From the NCBI RefSeq assembly GCF_036345255.1, contig NZ_CP107783.1, positions 5,874,001-5,938,000 on the forward strand: a stretch of 64,000 nucleotides of DNA, in the 5' to 3' direction. The DNA is from Streptomyces sp. NBC_00569. Lineage in GTDB: Bacteria > Actinomycetota > Actinomycetes > Streptomycetales > Streptomycetaceae. Below the pieces are notes generated by a model, which saw only the letters and a program-made list of their open reading frames with translations, did no database searches and was not told where the DNA came from. Positions 37,786-46,273 of this stretch are shown here, one piece after another. The first letter of the stretch is position 1. Each line of letters begins with the position of its first letter. Both the position numbers and the translations under genes were made by a program.

Positions 37786-37830
37786 GGCGGACGGGGCGCA
37801 CCGGCACTCGGCCGGTGCGCCCCATCCGCC
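37786..37830. terminator. Bidirectional terminator between convergent genes
   Basis: GGCGGACGGGGCGCACCGGC pairs with its near-perfect complement ending at 37830, with a short ACTC loop. It lies between the methyltransferase and the convergent ABC permease, so it probably serves both. Confidence 0.85.
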
Positions 37831-37836
37831 TTCTCG

Positions 37837-40368
37837 CTACTCCGACTTGATGGCCGCGAGCATGTTCAGCCGGGCCGCGCGGCGGGCCGGCCACAGGGCC
37901 GCCAGGATGCCCACGAGAGCGGCCAGCGCGAGGAAGATCCCGATCCGGCCCCAGGGCAGGACCAGCTCGTACGTCGTCAGGGTCGTCGCCATCAGCTTGC
38001 CGGCCGCCCAGCCGAAGAACACGCCGAGGCCGACGCCGAGCACACCGCCGAACAGCGAGATCACCAGGGACTCCAGACGCACCATGCGCTTGATGCCCTT
38101 GCGGTCGAGGCCGATCGCGCGCAGCATGCCGATCTCCTGCGAGCGCTCGAACACCGACATGGCCAGGGTGTTGATGACACCGAGGACGGCGACGACGACC
38201 GCCATGGCGAGCAGGCCGTAGAGCATGTTCAGCATCAGCGTGAACATCTTCGAGATCGCGTTGGAGATGTCCTGCTTGTCCTGGACGAGGATCGCCGGGT
38301 TGTCGCCGAGCGCCTTCTCGATGCGGTCCTTCGCGGCGGCGGACGTGCCGCCGTCGGTCCTCACCATGACCTGCATGTCGGACGGGTCCGTGACGTGCGG
38401 GGTCAGGACGGCGGAGTCCAGCATGATGCCGCGCATCATGTCGTTGCCCTCGTAGACCCCGGCGACGGTCAGCTGCTGCTTCTTGCCGTCCTCGAAGTTC
38501 GTGGTGAACGTCGAGCCGGTGCGCCAGCCGTGGTCCTTCGCGGTCTTGTCGTCCACGACGACGTCACGGCCGCCGATCCGGAAGGTGCCGCTGTCGACCT
38601 TGAGGTCGGTCAGCGAGCCGATGGTCGCGCCGTTGACGCCGGTCAGGAACTCGGTCTGCCCGTCGATGCGCGAGGGCGAGTTGCTCAGGCCGCTGGTGGC
38701 GGTGACGCCGTCGACCTCGGCGAGCTTGCCGGCGACCTCGGGGGACAGGGAGTTCATGTTCGCCATGGAGACGACGTAGTCGGCCTTGAGGGCGGACGAC
38801 GCCATCTTGTCGATGGCCTGCTGGGCGCTGCCCGCGATGACCGTCATGCCGGTGATCAGCGTGAGGCCGATCATCAGGGCGGAGGCGGTCGCGGCGGTGC
38901 GGCGCGGGTTGCGGACGGCGTTCTGGCGGGCCAGCTTGCCGGAGATCCCGAAGACGCGCAGGACCGGCCCCGCGGCCGCGATCAGCGGGCGGGACAGCAG
39001 CGGGGTGAGGACGAAGACGCCGATCACGAGGAGGCCCGCGCCGAGGCCCAGGGGGGCCTGCGCCGAGGTGCCGTCGCTCATCGTCGTCGCGTACAGGGAG
39101 GAGGCGATGCCGGCCGCCGCGAACAGCGCGCCGATCGTGTTCCGTACGACGAGCGAGCGGGTGGTCGCCGTGGCGTGCACGCTGCTCATCGCCGCGACCG
39201 GCGGGATCTTCGCGGCGCGGCGGCCGGGCAGCCACGCGGCCAGCATCGTGATGACGACGCCGACGACGAGGGACGTGACGACCGTGCCGGGCGAGACCAC
39301 GAGCGGCCCGTCGGGGATCTGCGCGTCGGTCGCGCCCATCAGGGAGCGCATCCCGGCGCCGATGCCGATGCCCGCCGCCAGACCGGTGACGGCCGCGACC
39401 GCGCCGACCACGAACGCCTCCGCGAGGACGGAGCGCGTGACCTGCCTGCGCGAGGCGCCGACGGCCCGCATGAGCGCGAGTTCCTTGGTGCGCTGGGCGA
39501 CGAGCATCGTGAACGTGTTGGCGATGATGAAGACGCCGACGAAGAGCGCGATACCGGCGAACACCAGCAGGCTCGACTTCATCGAGCTCATGCTGGACGA
39601 GATCTGCTCGGCCTGGTCGTCGGCGAGCTTCTTGCCGGTCGTGGTCTCGGCCTGCCCCTTCGGCAGGGCCTTGTCGAGCGCGCTCTGCAGGGCGGCCTGG
39701 CCGGTGCCCGCCGCGGCCTTGACGTCGATCTCGTCGTACGAGCCCTGCTTGTGCAGGAGCTGCTGTGCGGTCGCCGTGTCGAACAGGGCGAGGCTGCCGC
39801 CGGCCGCCACGTTGCCGTCCTCGGTGGTGAAGATGCCGGTGACGGTGGGCGTCAGGACGGGTCCGTCGATGGACATCCGTACGGTGTCGCCGACCTTGTA
39901 GCCCGCGCGCTTCGCGGTCTGCGAGTCGAGCGCGACCTCGCCCTTGCCGCTGGGCGCCTTGCCGCTCGTGAGCGGGTAGCGCGGGTCGTGGTCGCCCCAG
40001 TAGTTGGCGCCCTGGGTGGAGAAGCCGTTGCCGACGAGCTTGCCGTCCTTGTCGGCGACGGCCGCGAAGCCGCTGACGACGCCGACGGCGGAGGCGGCGC
40101 CGGGTGTCTTCGCGGCCCGGTCGAGGGTGGCCTGCGTGAGCTTCGGGTCCTTGGCGAGCCGGTCGCCCTTCGACTCGGCGGCCTTGGGCGTGACGGCGAC
40201 GTCGACCTGGTCGAAGCCCTTGGCGGAGCTCTTCTGGAAGGCGTCGGAGATGGTGTTGGTGAAGACCAGGGTGCCGGAGACGAAGGCGACGCCGAGCATG
40301 ACGGCGAGCACGGTCATCAGGAGCCTGGCCTTGTGCGCGAACACATTGCGCAAGGCGGTACGGAACAT
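37837..40368 (-). CDS. ABC transporter permease with two FtsX-type domains (paralogue of the 11864 gene)
   Basis: 843 residues. Eight hydrophobic helices are arranged around two extracytoplasmic domains, as in the permease at 11864-14434. The coupling motifs are RTKELALMRAVGASRRQV and RSQEIGMLRAIGLDRKGIK. The start MFRTALRNVFAHKARLLMTV parallels the paralogue's MKTSLRNFFAHKGRMALSAV. The ATPase gene lies upstream on the same strand, 70 bp away. The function is probably export of lipoprotein, peptide or drug, or envelope-stress signalling; the substrate is unknown. Confidence 0.87.
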   Translation of the reverse strand: MFRTALRNVFAHKARLLMTVLAVMLGVAFVSGTLVFTNTISDAFQKSSAKGFDQVDVAVTPKAAESKGDRLAKDPKLTQATLDRAAKTPGAASAVGVVSGFAAVADKDGKLVGNGFSTQGANYWGDHDPRYPLTSGKAPSGKGEVALDSQTAKRAGYKVGDTVRMSIDGPVLTPTVTGIFTTEDGNVAAGGSLALFDTATAQQLLHKQGSYDEIDVKAAAGTGQAALQSALDKALPKGQAETTTGKKLADDQAEQISSSMSSMKSSLLVFAGIALFVGVFIIANTFTMLVAQRTKELALMRAVGASRRQVTRSVLAEAFVVGAVAAVTGLAAGIGIGAGMRSLMGATDAQIPDGPLVVSPGTVVTSLVVGVVITMLAAWLPGRRAAKIPPVAAMSSVHATATTRSLVVRNTIGALFAAAGIASSLYATTMSDGTSAQAPLGLGAGLLVIGVFVLTPLLSRPLIAAAGPVLRVFGISGKLARQNAVRNPRRTAATASALMIGLTLITGMTVIAGSAQQAIDKMASSALKADYVVSMANMNSLSPEVAGKLAEVDGVTATSGLSNSPSRIDGQTEFLTGVNGATIGSLTDLKVDSGTFRIGGRDVVVDDKTAKDHGWRTGSTFTTNFEDGKKQQLTVAGVYEGNDMMRGIMLDSAVLTPHVTDPSDMQVMVRTDGGTSAAAKDRIEKALGDNPAILVQDKQDISNAISKMFTLMLNMLYGLLAMAVVVAVLGVINTLAMSVFERSQEIGMLRAIGLDRKGIKRMVRLESLVISLFGGVLGVGLGVFFGWAAGKLMATTLTTYELVLPWGRIGIFLALAALVGILAALWPARRAARLNMLAAIKSE

Positions 40369-40438
40369 GGGGTTTCTCAGTCCAGGAGTACGGCGACGAG
40401 GCGTCGGGGCGGCAGGGCGGCGGCTGTGCGGGCGGGCG

Positions 40439-41209
40439 TCAGCTGGTGCGGCCCTTGGCGTCGAACTGCTTCATGCGGTCCAGGACCGAGTCGGCCGTGG
40501 GGGCGTACACCTCGTCGACGACACGGCCGTCGGCGAGGAAGATCACGCGGTCCGCGTAGGCGGCGGCGACCGGGTCGTGGGTGACCATGACGACGGTCTG
40601 GCCCAGCTCGCGCACGGAGTTGCGCAGGAAGCCGAGGACCTCGGCGCCGGAGCGCGAGTCCAGGTTTCCGGTCGGCTCGTCACCGAAGATGATCTCGGGC
40701 CGGGAGGCGAGGGCGCGGGCGACGGCCACGCGCTGCTGCTGGCCGCCGGAGAGTTCGGAGGGCCGGTGGCCGAGCCGGTCGGACAGGCCGACCATCGCGA
40801 TCACGTTCTCCAGCCACTGCTTGTCCGGCTTGCGGCCCGCGATGTCCATGGGGAGCGTGATGTTCTCCAGGGCCGTCAGGGTGGGCAGCAGGTTGAACGC
40901 CTGGAAGATGAAGCCGATCTTGTCCCGGCGCAGCTTGGTGAGCTGCTTGTCCTTGAGGGACCCGAGCTCGGTGTCGCCGATGCGCACGGAGCCCGACGAG
41001 AAGTTGTCGAGGCCGGCGACGCAGTGCATCAGGGTCGACTTGCCGGACCCGGACGGGCCCATGATCGCGGTGAACTCGGCCTGCCGGAAGTCGACGGAGA
41101 CCCGGTCGAGCGCGACCACCTGGGTCTCGCCCTGTCCGTAGACCTTGGACAGATCCGTGGCGCGCGCGGCCACTGCGGTGGCCTTGCCGGCGATGGGGGT
41201 GGTGGTCAC
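40439..41209 (-). CDS. ABC transporter ATPase (MacB/LolD type)
   Basis: 256 residues from a GTG at 41209 behind AGGAGCC. All nucleotide-binding motifs are intact: Walker A GPSGSGKST, Q-loop FIFQAFNLLPT, signature LSGGQQQRVAVARAL, Walker B IIFGDEPTGNLDS, and switch MVTHDPVAAAYADRV. It is very close in sequence to the frameshifted ATPase at 11077 and serves as the reference for that defect. It powers the permease encoded just downstream. Confidence 0.92.
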   Translation of the reverse strand: MTTTPIAGKATAVAARATDLSKVYGQGETQVVALDRVSVDFRQAEFTAIMGPSGSGKSTLMHCVAGLDNFSSGSVRIGDTELGSLKDKQLTKLRRDKIGFIFQAFNLLPTLTALENITLPMDIAGRKPDKQWLENVIAMVGLSDRLGHRPSELSGGQQQRVAVARALASRPEIIFGDEPTGNLDSRSGAEVLGFLRNSVRELGQTVVMVTHDPVAAAYADRVIFLADGRVVDEVYAPTADSVLDRMKQFDAKGRTS

Positions 41210-41600
41210 GGAAGGGGGCTCCTGTCGGACGACGGACGGGGACGGGGTCCCGTTGGAGGGACCTCTCCATCGTCGTGGCCGTCTCGGGCCGTGGAGTCAG
41301 CCGCTGTTCCGGTTCCTGGGGGCGACTTCGGGGGGACCGGGGCCGCTCGGGTCATACCTGGGGATGACCCGCGCCCCTGAGAGCGAAGATCACCGCGGCA
41401 GGTGAAATCCCGTCAATCCACGGTGACGGGGGCGAGGGCACCGAGGGACGTGGAAGGGCCTGCGGCATGTGCGGATGGCGGCTACCGTGGTCTGATGCAC
41501 CCTCAGACGTCAATAAAATAAGACAACATCGAGCGGGCGTTCCGCTGTTCGGGGGATCTGTCCCGATAGGCTCAGAACCTCGTTGCGGAGCCCACGGCCT
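41210..41600. other. Intergenic stretch before bldA
   Basis: 391 bp between the divergent ATPase gene and bldA. An AT-rich patch (CAATAAAATAAGACAACATC, ~41511-41530) stands out in otherwise GC-rich DNA, and TAGGCT at 41567-41572 could be the bldA -10, about 29 bp before the tRNA. I found no -35 that convinces me and no coding sequence. Confidence 0.4.
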
Positions 41601-41687
41601 GCCCGGATGGTGGAATGCAGACACGGCGAGCTTAAACCTCGCTGCCCCTTCGCGGGCGTACCGGTTCAAGTCCGGTTCCGGGCACCT
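41601..41687 (+). tRNA. bldA: tRNA-Leu, anticodon UAA (reads UUA); bldA
   Basis: An 87-nt type II tRNA. The acceptor arm GCCCGGA pairs with TCCGGGC, the discriminator is A, and the 3' CCA is not encoded (CCT follows). The anticodon stem-loop is GCGAG-CTTAAAC-CTCGC with anticodon TAA. A long variable arm (CTGCCCCTTCGCGGGC) and the T loop GGTTCAAGTCC are present. In Streptomyces this is the only tRNA that reads the rare UUA codon. It is needed for aerial growth and for many secondary-metabolite pathways, through TTA codons in regulators such as adpA. Most of the genes listed here showed no obvious TTA codon, but I did not check every codon. Confidence 0.97.
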
Positions 41688-41822
41688 CCCACTTTTCCTC
41701 CTCGCTCCCGACCGAGTCGCTTCTGAGCCGCTCCCTGTCGCCGCGTGCCGATCGCATCCGATCGCCGCGGCGTTTTTTCGTGCCCCGAGGAGTCCCGGAA
41801 CCGTTTTCTCCGCCCGGGACCG

Positions 41823-41890
41823 TTGACAGCGGTTCGAGCCGGGCGGAGACTCCGCTGAGCACATTATGAACGAAAGTTCACCACGCGAAC
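41823..41890 (+). promoter_or_regulatory. Promoter and operators of the 4-hydroxybenzoate genes
   Basis: TTGACA (41823-41828), a 17-bp spacer and GAGACT (41846-41851) form a plausible housekeeping promoter. Directly downstream are two overlapping inverted repeats, TGAACGAAAGTTCA (41867-41880) and GTTC-N7-GAAC (41876-41890). GTTC/GAAC repeats are typical of IclR-type regulators such as PobR and PcaR, though none is encoded here. The placement after the start site suits repression. Confidence 0.55.
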
Positions 41891-41916
41891 AAGGCTGAAC
41901 GAAAAAGAAGGTACCC

Positions 41917-43092
41917 ATGCGCACCACCGTCGGCATCATCGGAGCGGGCCCCGCCGGGCTGCTCCTCGCCCGGCTCCTGCACAACGCCGGAATCGACTCC
42001 GTCGTCCTGGAGAGCCGCGACCGCGCGTACGTCGAGCGGCGCCAGCGCGCCGGGATCCTGGAGCAGGGCACCGTCGACGTACTGCGTGAGGCGGGCGCGG
42101 CGGAGCGCATGGACCGCGAGGGCCTCCCGCACGACGGCATCGAGCTGCGCTTCGACAGGCGCCGCCACCGCGTCGACTTCCCCGCCCTGACGGGCGGCAG
42201 GTCGGTCATGGTCTACGCCCAGACCGAGGTGTGCAAGGACCTCATCGCCCTCCAGGTCGCCGAGGGAGGCCCGCTGCTCTTCGAGGCGGAGGCGCTGGCC
42301 GTCGAGGGCGCCGAGACCGAGAGCCCGCGCGTCCGCTTCCGCCACGAGGGCCGCGAGGACGTCCTCGACTGCGACTACGTCGTCGCCTGCGACGGCTCGT
42401 GGGGCGTGGGCCGCAAGGCCGTACCCGCCGACGTCTCCCGGGTCTTCGAGCGCACGTACCCCTTCGGCTGGCTCGGCATCCTCGCCGATGTGGCCCCGTC
42501 CCACGACGAGTTGGTCTACGCCCGCCACGACCGCGGCTTCGCCCTCCTGTCCATGCGCTCGCCGTCCGTCACCCGCGCCTACCTCCAGGTCCCCGACGGC
42601 ACGGACGCGGGCGACTGGAGCGACGAGGAGATCTGGGACGAACTCGACCGCCGCCTGGAGACCGCCGACGGCTGGAAGCTGGAGCGCGGCCCCATCACGT
42701 CCAAGTCCGTCACCCCGATGAGGAGTTACGTCCACGAGCCGATGCGCCACGGACGGCTCTTCCTCGCCGGGGACGCCGCCCACATCGTCCCGCCGACCGG
42801 CGCCAAGGGCCTCAACCTCGCCGTCGGCGATGTCGTCACCTTCGCCCGCGCCCTGGCACACCGTCACAAGACCGGCTCCGCCGAGCTCCTGGACGCCTAT
42901 TCACCGGCCTGCCTGCGCCGCGTCTGGCAGGCCGAGCGGTTCTCGTACGCGATGACCACGATGCTGCACCGCGCCCCCGACGCGACGCCCTTCGACGACC
43001 GCGTCCAGCGCGCCCACCTCGACCGGATCACGGCCTCGCGCGCCGCCGAGACCGACCTCGCCGAGGGCTACACGGGCTTCCCCCTCGACTGA
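41917..43092 (+). CDS. pobA: 4-hydroxybenzoate 3-monooxygenase (FAD)
   Basis: 391 residues, the usual PobA length, with AAGAAGG upstream. Motifs: TTVGIIGAGPAGLLLARLL (FAD dinucleotide motif), VERRQRAGILEQGTVDVLRE (substrate-side segment), CDYVVACDGSWGVGRK (DG motif), and RLFLAGDAAHIVPPTGAKG (GD motif). It hydroxylates 4-hydroxybenzoate to protocatechuate with NAD(P)H and oxygen. The next gene is an aromatic-acid MFS transporter 59 bp away, forming an uptake and first-step catabolic unit that feeds the beta-ketoadipate pathway encoded elsewhere. Confidence 0.94.
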   Translation: MRTTVGIIGAGPAGLLLARLLHNAGIDSVVLESRDRAYVERRQRAGILEQGTVDVLREAGAAERMDREGLPHDGIELRFDRRRHRVDFPALTGGRSVMVYAQTEVCKDLIALQVAEGGPLLFEAEALAVEGAETESPRVRFRHEGREDVLDCDYVVACDGSWGVGRKAVPADVSRVFERTYPFGWLGILADVAPSHDELVYARHDRGFALLSMRSPSVTRAYLQVPDGTDAGDWSDEEIWDELDRRLETADGWKLERGPITSKSVTPMRSYVHEPMRHGRLFLAGDAAHIVPPTGAKGLNLAVGDVVTFARALAHRHKTGSAELLDAYSPACLRRVWQAERFSYAMTTMLHRAPDATPFDDRVQRAHLDRITASRAAETDLAEGYTGFPLD

Positions 43093-43151
43093 GCCCCGTC
43101 CCCCGACCGCCGCAACCCCGTCCCCGCGTACCCACGACGAAGTGAGTGCTC

Positions 43152-44516
43152 ATGTCCCCCGACACCTCCCACGGCACCGCCATACCCTCCCCGCCCCGCA
43201 CCTTCAGGGCCGTCGCCCCCGTCATCGCCCTGTGCTGGCTCGTCGTCTTCTTCGACGGCATGGACGTCAACATCTACGGCGCCGTCATGCCGCACCTCCT
43301 CGACGACAAGGGCTTCGGTTTCACCGCCTCCACCGCCGGCACGATCGGCTCCTGGACCACGTTCGGCATGCTGATCGGCGCGCTCGGCTGCGGCACACTC
43401 ACCGACTGGCTCGGCCGTAAGCCCATGGTCACCGGCTCCGTCGCCCTCTTCTCCGCCGGCTCCGCCGTGTGCGCGCTCGCCCCGAGCGCCGCCGTCTTCG
43501 GCGGGGGCCGCTTCCTCGCCGGGCTCGGCCTCGGCGGCCTGATGCCGATCGGGCTCGCGATCGTCGCCGAGTTCGCCCCGCCCCGCAGGGCCGCCCTCGC
43601 CACCGGCCTGATGATGACCTCGTACCACGCGGGCGGCATGGCCGCGACGGGCCTCGGCCTCGCGCTCGGCCCCGACCACGGCTGGCGCGTCGTCTTCTGG
43701 ACGGGCGTCATCCCGGCCGTCATCGCCGTGCCCCTCGTCCTGAAGTGGCTGCCCGAATCCCCTGCCGTCCTGTTCGCCAAGGGGCGTACCGCCGACGCGA
43801 GTGCCGTCGCCGCCCGCTACGGGCTGCCCGAGCCGACCCGCGCCGAGGCCCCCGCAGCCGGCGCCAAGGGCCGCTTCTCCGCCGTCGCCTCGCTCTTCGC
43901 ACCCGGTACCCGGGCCGCGACCCCGCTCCTGTGGGTCGCCTCCTTTGCCGGCCTGCTCCTCGTCTATGGCGTCTCCACCTGGCTGCCCGAGCTGATGCGC
44001 GCTTCCGGCTACTCGCTCTCCTCGTCCGTCACCTTCCTCATGGTGATCAACGCGGGCGGCATCGTCGGCATGCTCGTCGCGGGCCGCGCCGCCGACCGGT
44101 TCGGCGCGGTCAGGGTGTCCGCGCTCTGGTTCGTCCTGACCGCCTGCGGTGCCTTCCTGCTCCGCGCCCACCTGCCGCTCGGCGTCGCGTACGCCCTGGT
44201 CTTCGTCACCGGCGTCTGGCTGTTCTCCGCCCAGGTCATGGTCTACGCGGCCGCCCCGTCCGTGTACACGCCCGGCCAGCGCGCCACCGGCCTCGGCTGG
44301 ATCACCGGCGTGGGCCGCACCGGAGCCGTCGTCGGCCCCTGGCTGGGCGGCGCGGTCGTCGCCGGAGGCAACGCGAGCCTCGGTTTCACCACCTTCGCCG
44401 CGGCCGCGGTCCTCGGCGCCGTCGCCATCTCCCTGGTGCCACTCGTTCGGCGGAACACCGGGCACGCCCCGGACGTTGCGGGTAACAGGATGGGAAAGAT
44501 CCTCCCTGAGCACTAG
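43152..44516 (+). CDS. pcaK: MFS aromatic acid (4-hydroxybenzoate) transporter, PcaK-like
   Basis: 454 residues from the ATG at 43152; a GTG two codons earlier is possible. Twelve membrane helices are visible. AAHS-family marks: LCWLVVFFDGMDVNIYGAVM in helix 1 (the DGxD motif), LTDWLGRKPMVTGSV between helices 2 and 3, and KWLPESPAVLFAKGR before the central loop. It should bring 4-hydroxybenzoate or protocatechuate into the cell using the proton gradient. It shares the promoter region of pobA. Confidence 0.9.
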   Translation: MSPDTSHGTAIPSPPRTFRAVAPVIALCWLVVFFDGMDVNIYGAVMPHLLDDKGFGFTASTAGTIGSWTTFGMLIGALGCGTLTDWLGRKPMVTGSVALFSAGSAVCALAPSAAVFGGGRFLAGLGLGGLMPIGLAIVAEFAPPRRAALATGLMMTSYHAGGMAATGLGLALGPDHGWRVVFWTGVIPAVIAVPLVLKWLPESPAVLFAKGRTADASAVAARYGLPEPTRAEAPAAGAKGRFSAVASLFAPGTRAATPLLWVASFAGLLLVYGVSTWLPELMRASGYSLSSSVTFLMVINAGGIVGMLVAGRAADRFGAVRVSALWFVLTACGAFLLRAHLPLGVAYALVFVTGVWLFSAQVMVYAAAPSVYTPGQRATGLGWITGVGRTGAVVGPWLGGAVVAGGNASLGFTTFAAAAVLGAVAISLVPLVRRNTGHAPDVAGNRMGKILPEH

Positions 44517-44582
44517 GCTGGGGTCTTTGCCTGCCTATTACCCTTGAGCCAAGGCCGCGCAGGGTGGCTATGGAGGAGTGAG

Positions 44583-45470
44583 ATGAGGAGCAGTAACCCG
44601 GTCTTCTCGCGACGGGGGTTCAGCCGCGACAACGGCTACGCGGGCTTCAACGCGCAGCCGCAGGCCGGGGGACCCGCAGTCGGCACACAGGGCGCCCCCT
44701 ACGCCGGCAACAACCCGTACGCGCAGAACCCCTACGCCCAGCAGGACCTGCAGTACGGCGCTCCGCCGCAGGCCCCGGCCACCACCGGCCGTATGACGAT
44801 GGACGACGTCGTCATGCGCACCGCCACCACCCTCGGCGTCCTCGTCCTGACGGCCGCGCTCGCCTGGGCGCTGCTGCCGGTCGACACCGCGAACATCAAC
44901 AAGTCGTACGGCATCGCGATCGGCGCAGGCCTCGTCGCGATGGTGCTGGGCTTCGTCCAGGCGTTCAAGCGCAAGGCGTCGCCGCCGCTCATCCTGGCGT
45001 ACGCGGCGCTCGAGGGTGTCTTCCTCGGCGTCCTGTCCAGCATCGTCGACAACTACATCGCGAGCGGTGCGGCCATGCAGGCCGTGCTCGGCACGATGGC
45101 GGTCTTCGTGGCCGTCCTCGTCGCGTACAAGGCCGGCTGGATCCGCGTCAACCGCCGCTTCTACGGCTTCGTGATGGCCGCGGCCATGGGCTTCATCCTG
45201 CTCATGGCGGTGAACCTGCTGTTCGCCGTCTTCGGCGGCGGTGACGGCCTCGGCTTCCGCAGCGGCGGCCTGGGCATCGTCTTCGGCATCATCGGCGTGC
45301 TGCTCGGCGCGTGCTTCCTGGCGCTCGACTTCAAGCAGGTCGAGGACGGCATCGCGTACGGCGCTCCGCGCGAGGAGGCATGGCTCGCCGCCTTCGGCCT
45401 CACGATGACGCTCGTGTGGATCTACCTCGAGTTCCTGCGCCTCATCGCGATCCTGCAGGGCAACGACTGA
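44583..45470 (+). CDS. Bax inhibitor-1/YccA family membrane protein
   Basis: 295 residues from the ATG at 44583 behind GGAGGAGTG. A ~75-residue Gly/Asn/Gln/Tyr-rich N-terminus is followed by seven hydrophobic helices. YccA/BI-1 family marks include MTMDDVVMRTATTLGVLVL, PPLILAYAALEGVFLGVLSS, and DFKQVEDGIAYGAPREEAW, whose acidic residues form the family's ion-gate motif. Members affect membrane protease FtsH and calcium or proton leak. The gene stands alone and ends in a strong terminator. Confidence 0.9.
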   Translation: MRSSNPVFSRRGFSRDNGYAGFNAQPQAGGPAVGTQGAPYAGNNPYAQNPYAQQDLQYGAPPQAPATTGRMTMDDVVMRTATTLGVLVLTAALAWALLPVDTANINKSYGIAIGAGLVAMVLGFVQAFKRKASPPLILAYAALEGVFLGVLSSIVDNYIASGAAMQAVLGTMAVFVAVLVAYKAGWIRVNRRFYGFVMAAAMGFILLMAVNLLFAVFGGGDGLGFRSGGLGIVFGIIGVLLGACFLALDFKQVEDGIAYGAPREEAWLAAFGLTMTLVWIYLEFLRLIAILQGND

Positions 45471-45487
45471 TCACCCGGTCAGACCTG

Positions 45488-45530
45488 AAAGGGCCCGCGC
45501 ACCCTCGGTGTGCGGGCCCTTTTTCTTTTT
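45488..45530 (+). terminator. Rho-independent terminator after the Bax-inhibitor-like gene
   Basis: AAAGGGCCCGCGCAC pairs with GTGTGCGGGCCCTTT around a short loop and is followed by a T-rich tract (TTTTCTTTTT). Confidence 0.93.
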
Positions 45531-45576
45531 CATGGGTGCGGCTGTCGTGGGGACGGATGGGTCGGGGGTGGAGCGC

Positions 45577-45807
45577 TCAGCCGAGGCGGCGGGCGGCCCG
45601 CCGCAGGTCGTACTCGTGGATGATCGCCTTGGCGTGGCCGTAGGCGAGGTCGTGCTCCCCGCGCAGCCAGCTGACCTTGTCATCGAAGCGGAGGAAGCAG
45701 GGGCCTTCCTCGACGGTGCGCAGCCAGTCGGAGATCTCACGACCGGTGCAGTGGGGGATGCGAGCCAACAGATTCTGGTGGGTCTCCTGCGAGAACACTT
45801 GGGACAT
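45577..45807 (-). CDS. DUF4287 small protein
   Basis: 76 residues from the ATG at 45807 behind GGAGGCG. It is a compact helical protein: SQETHQNLLARIPHCTGREI, then SDWLRTVEEGPCF and LAYGHAKAIIHEYDLRRAAR. The HxxAxAIIHEYDLRRA pattern is typical of DUF4287 proteins. The function is unknown. The start and ribosome site are clear and the coding signal is good despite its size. Confidence 0.78.
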   Translation of the reverse strand: MSQVFSQETHQNLLARIPHCTGREISDWLRTVEEGPCFLRFDDKVSWLRGEHDLAYGHAKAIIHEYDLRRAARRLG

Positions 45808-45909
45808 CGGCGCCTCCGGACGCATTGCGATGTAGCCGGTCCTTCAGGCCACCGTGCCTGAGCGTTCGGTTGTTGGCAACAGTCGAGGGAAGGCGCATAG
45901 GGTCGCGGC

Positions 45910-46221
45910 ATGCTCGATACGACGCCGTTGACGGACGCAGTGGACCGATTCGCCGACCGGCTGCGCGCCGCGCCGCAGAGCAGGCTCCAGCGGGGGGCCG
46001 CCGCCGAGGCGCTCGCCCTCGCCAGGGAACTGTCCGCATGGGCGCAGCGCCTGGAGGACCCGGAGGGGCCCGTTCGGGAGATGCCGGACGCCGGGATGTT
46101 CGCCGGGGCCGACCAGATCACCGTCGCCGCACGCGACCTGTCCGTCGTCCTTCAGAATCCCACCCAGCTGGGTGAGGCGCTCACGCTCGTCGAGGAGGCA
46201 CAAAAACGCGCCGGGGTGTGA
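45910..46221 (+). CDS. Small conserved helical protein, function unknown
   Basis: 103 residues, mostly helical: DAVDRFADRLRAAPQSRLQR, AAEALALARELSAWAQRLED, and PTQLGEALTLVEEAQKRAGV. The middle holds PVREMPDAGMFAGADQITVA, which looks like an exposed loop. There is no signal peptide or membrane segment. The ribosome site is weak. It diverges from the DUF4287 gene and converges with the membrane-anchored gene. I recognise the pattern as conserved in Streptomyces but not its role. Confidence 0.6.
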   Translation: MLDTTPLTDAVDRFADRLRAAPQSRLQRGAAAEALALARELSAWAQRLEDPEGPVREMPDAGMFAGADQITVAARDLSVVLQNPTQLGEALTLVEEAQKRAGV

Positions 46222-46273
46222 GCCGACCCGGCGCGTTCTTCGATGTGTGGGGGCGAAACCCGAGCGGGTGCGC

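Noticed and set aside
37663..40584. A 973-codon + strand frame over the second ABC permease
   Set aside because: It is antisense to a clear FtsX-type permease and has Gly/Arg/Asp-rich shadow composition.
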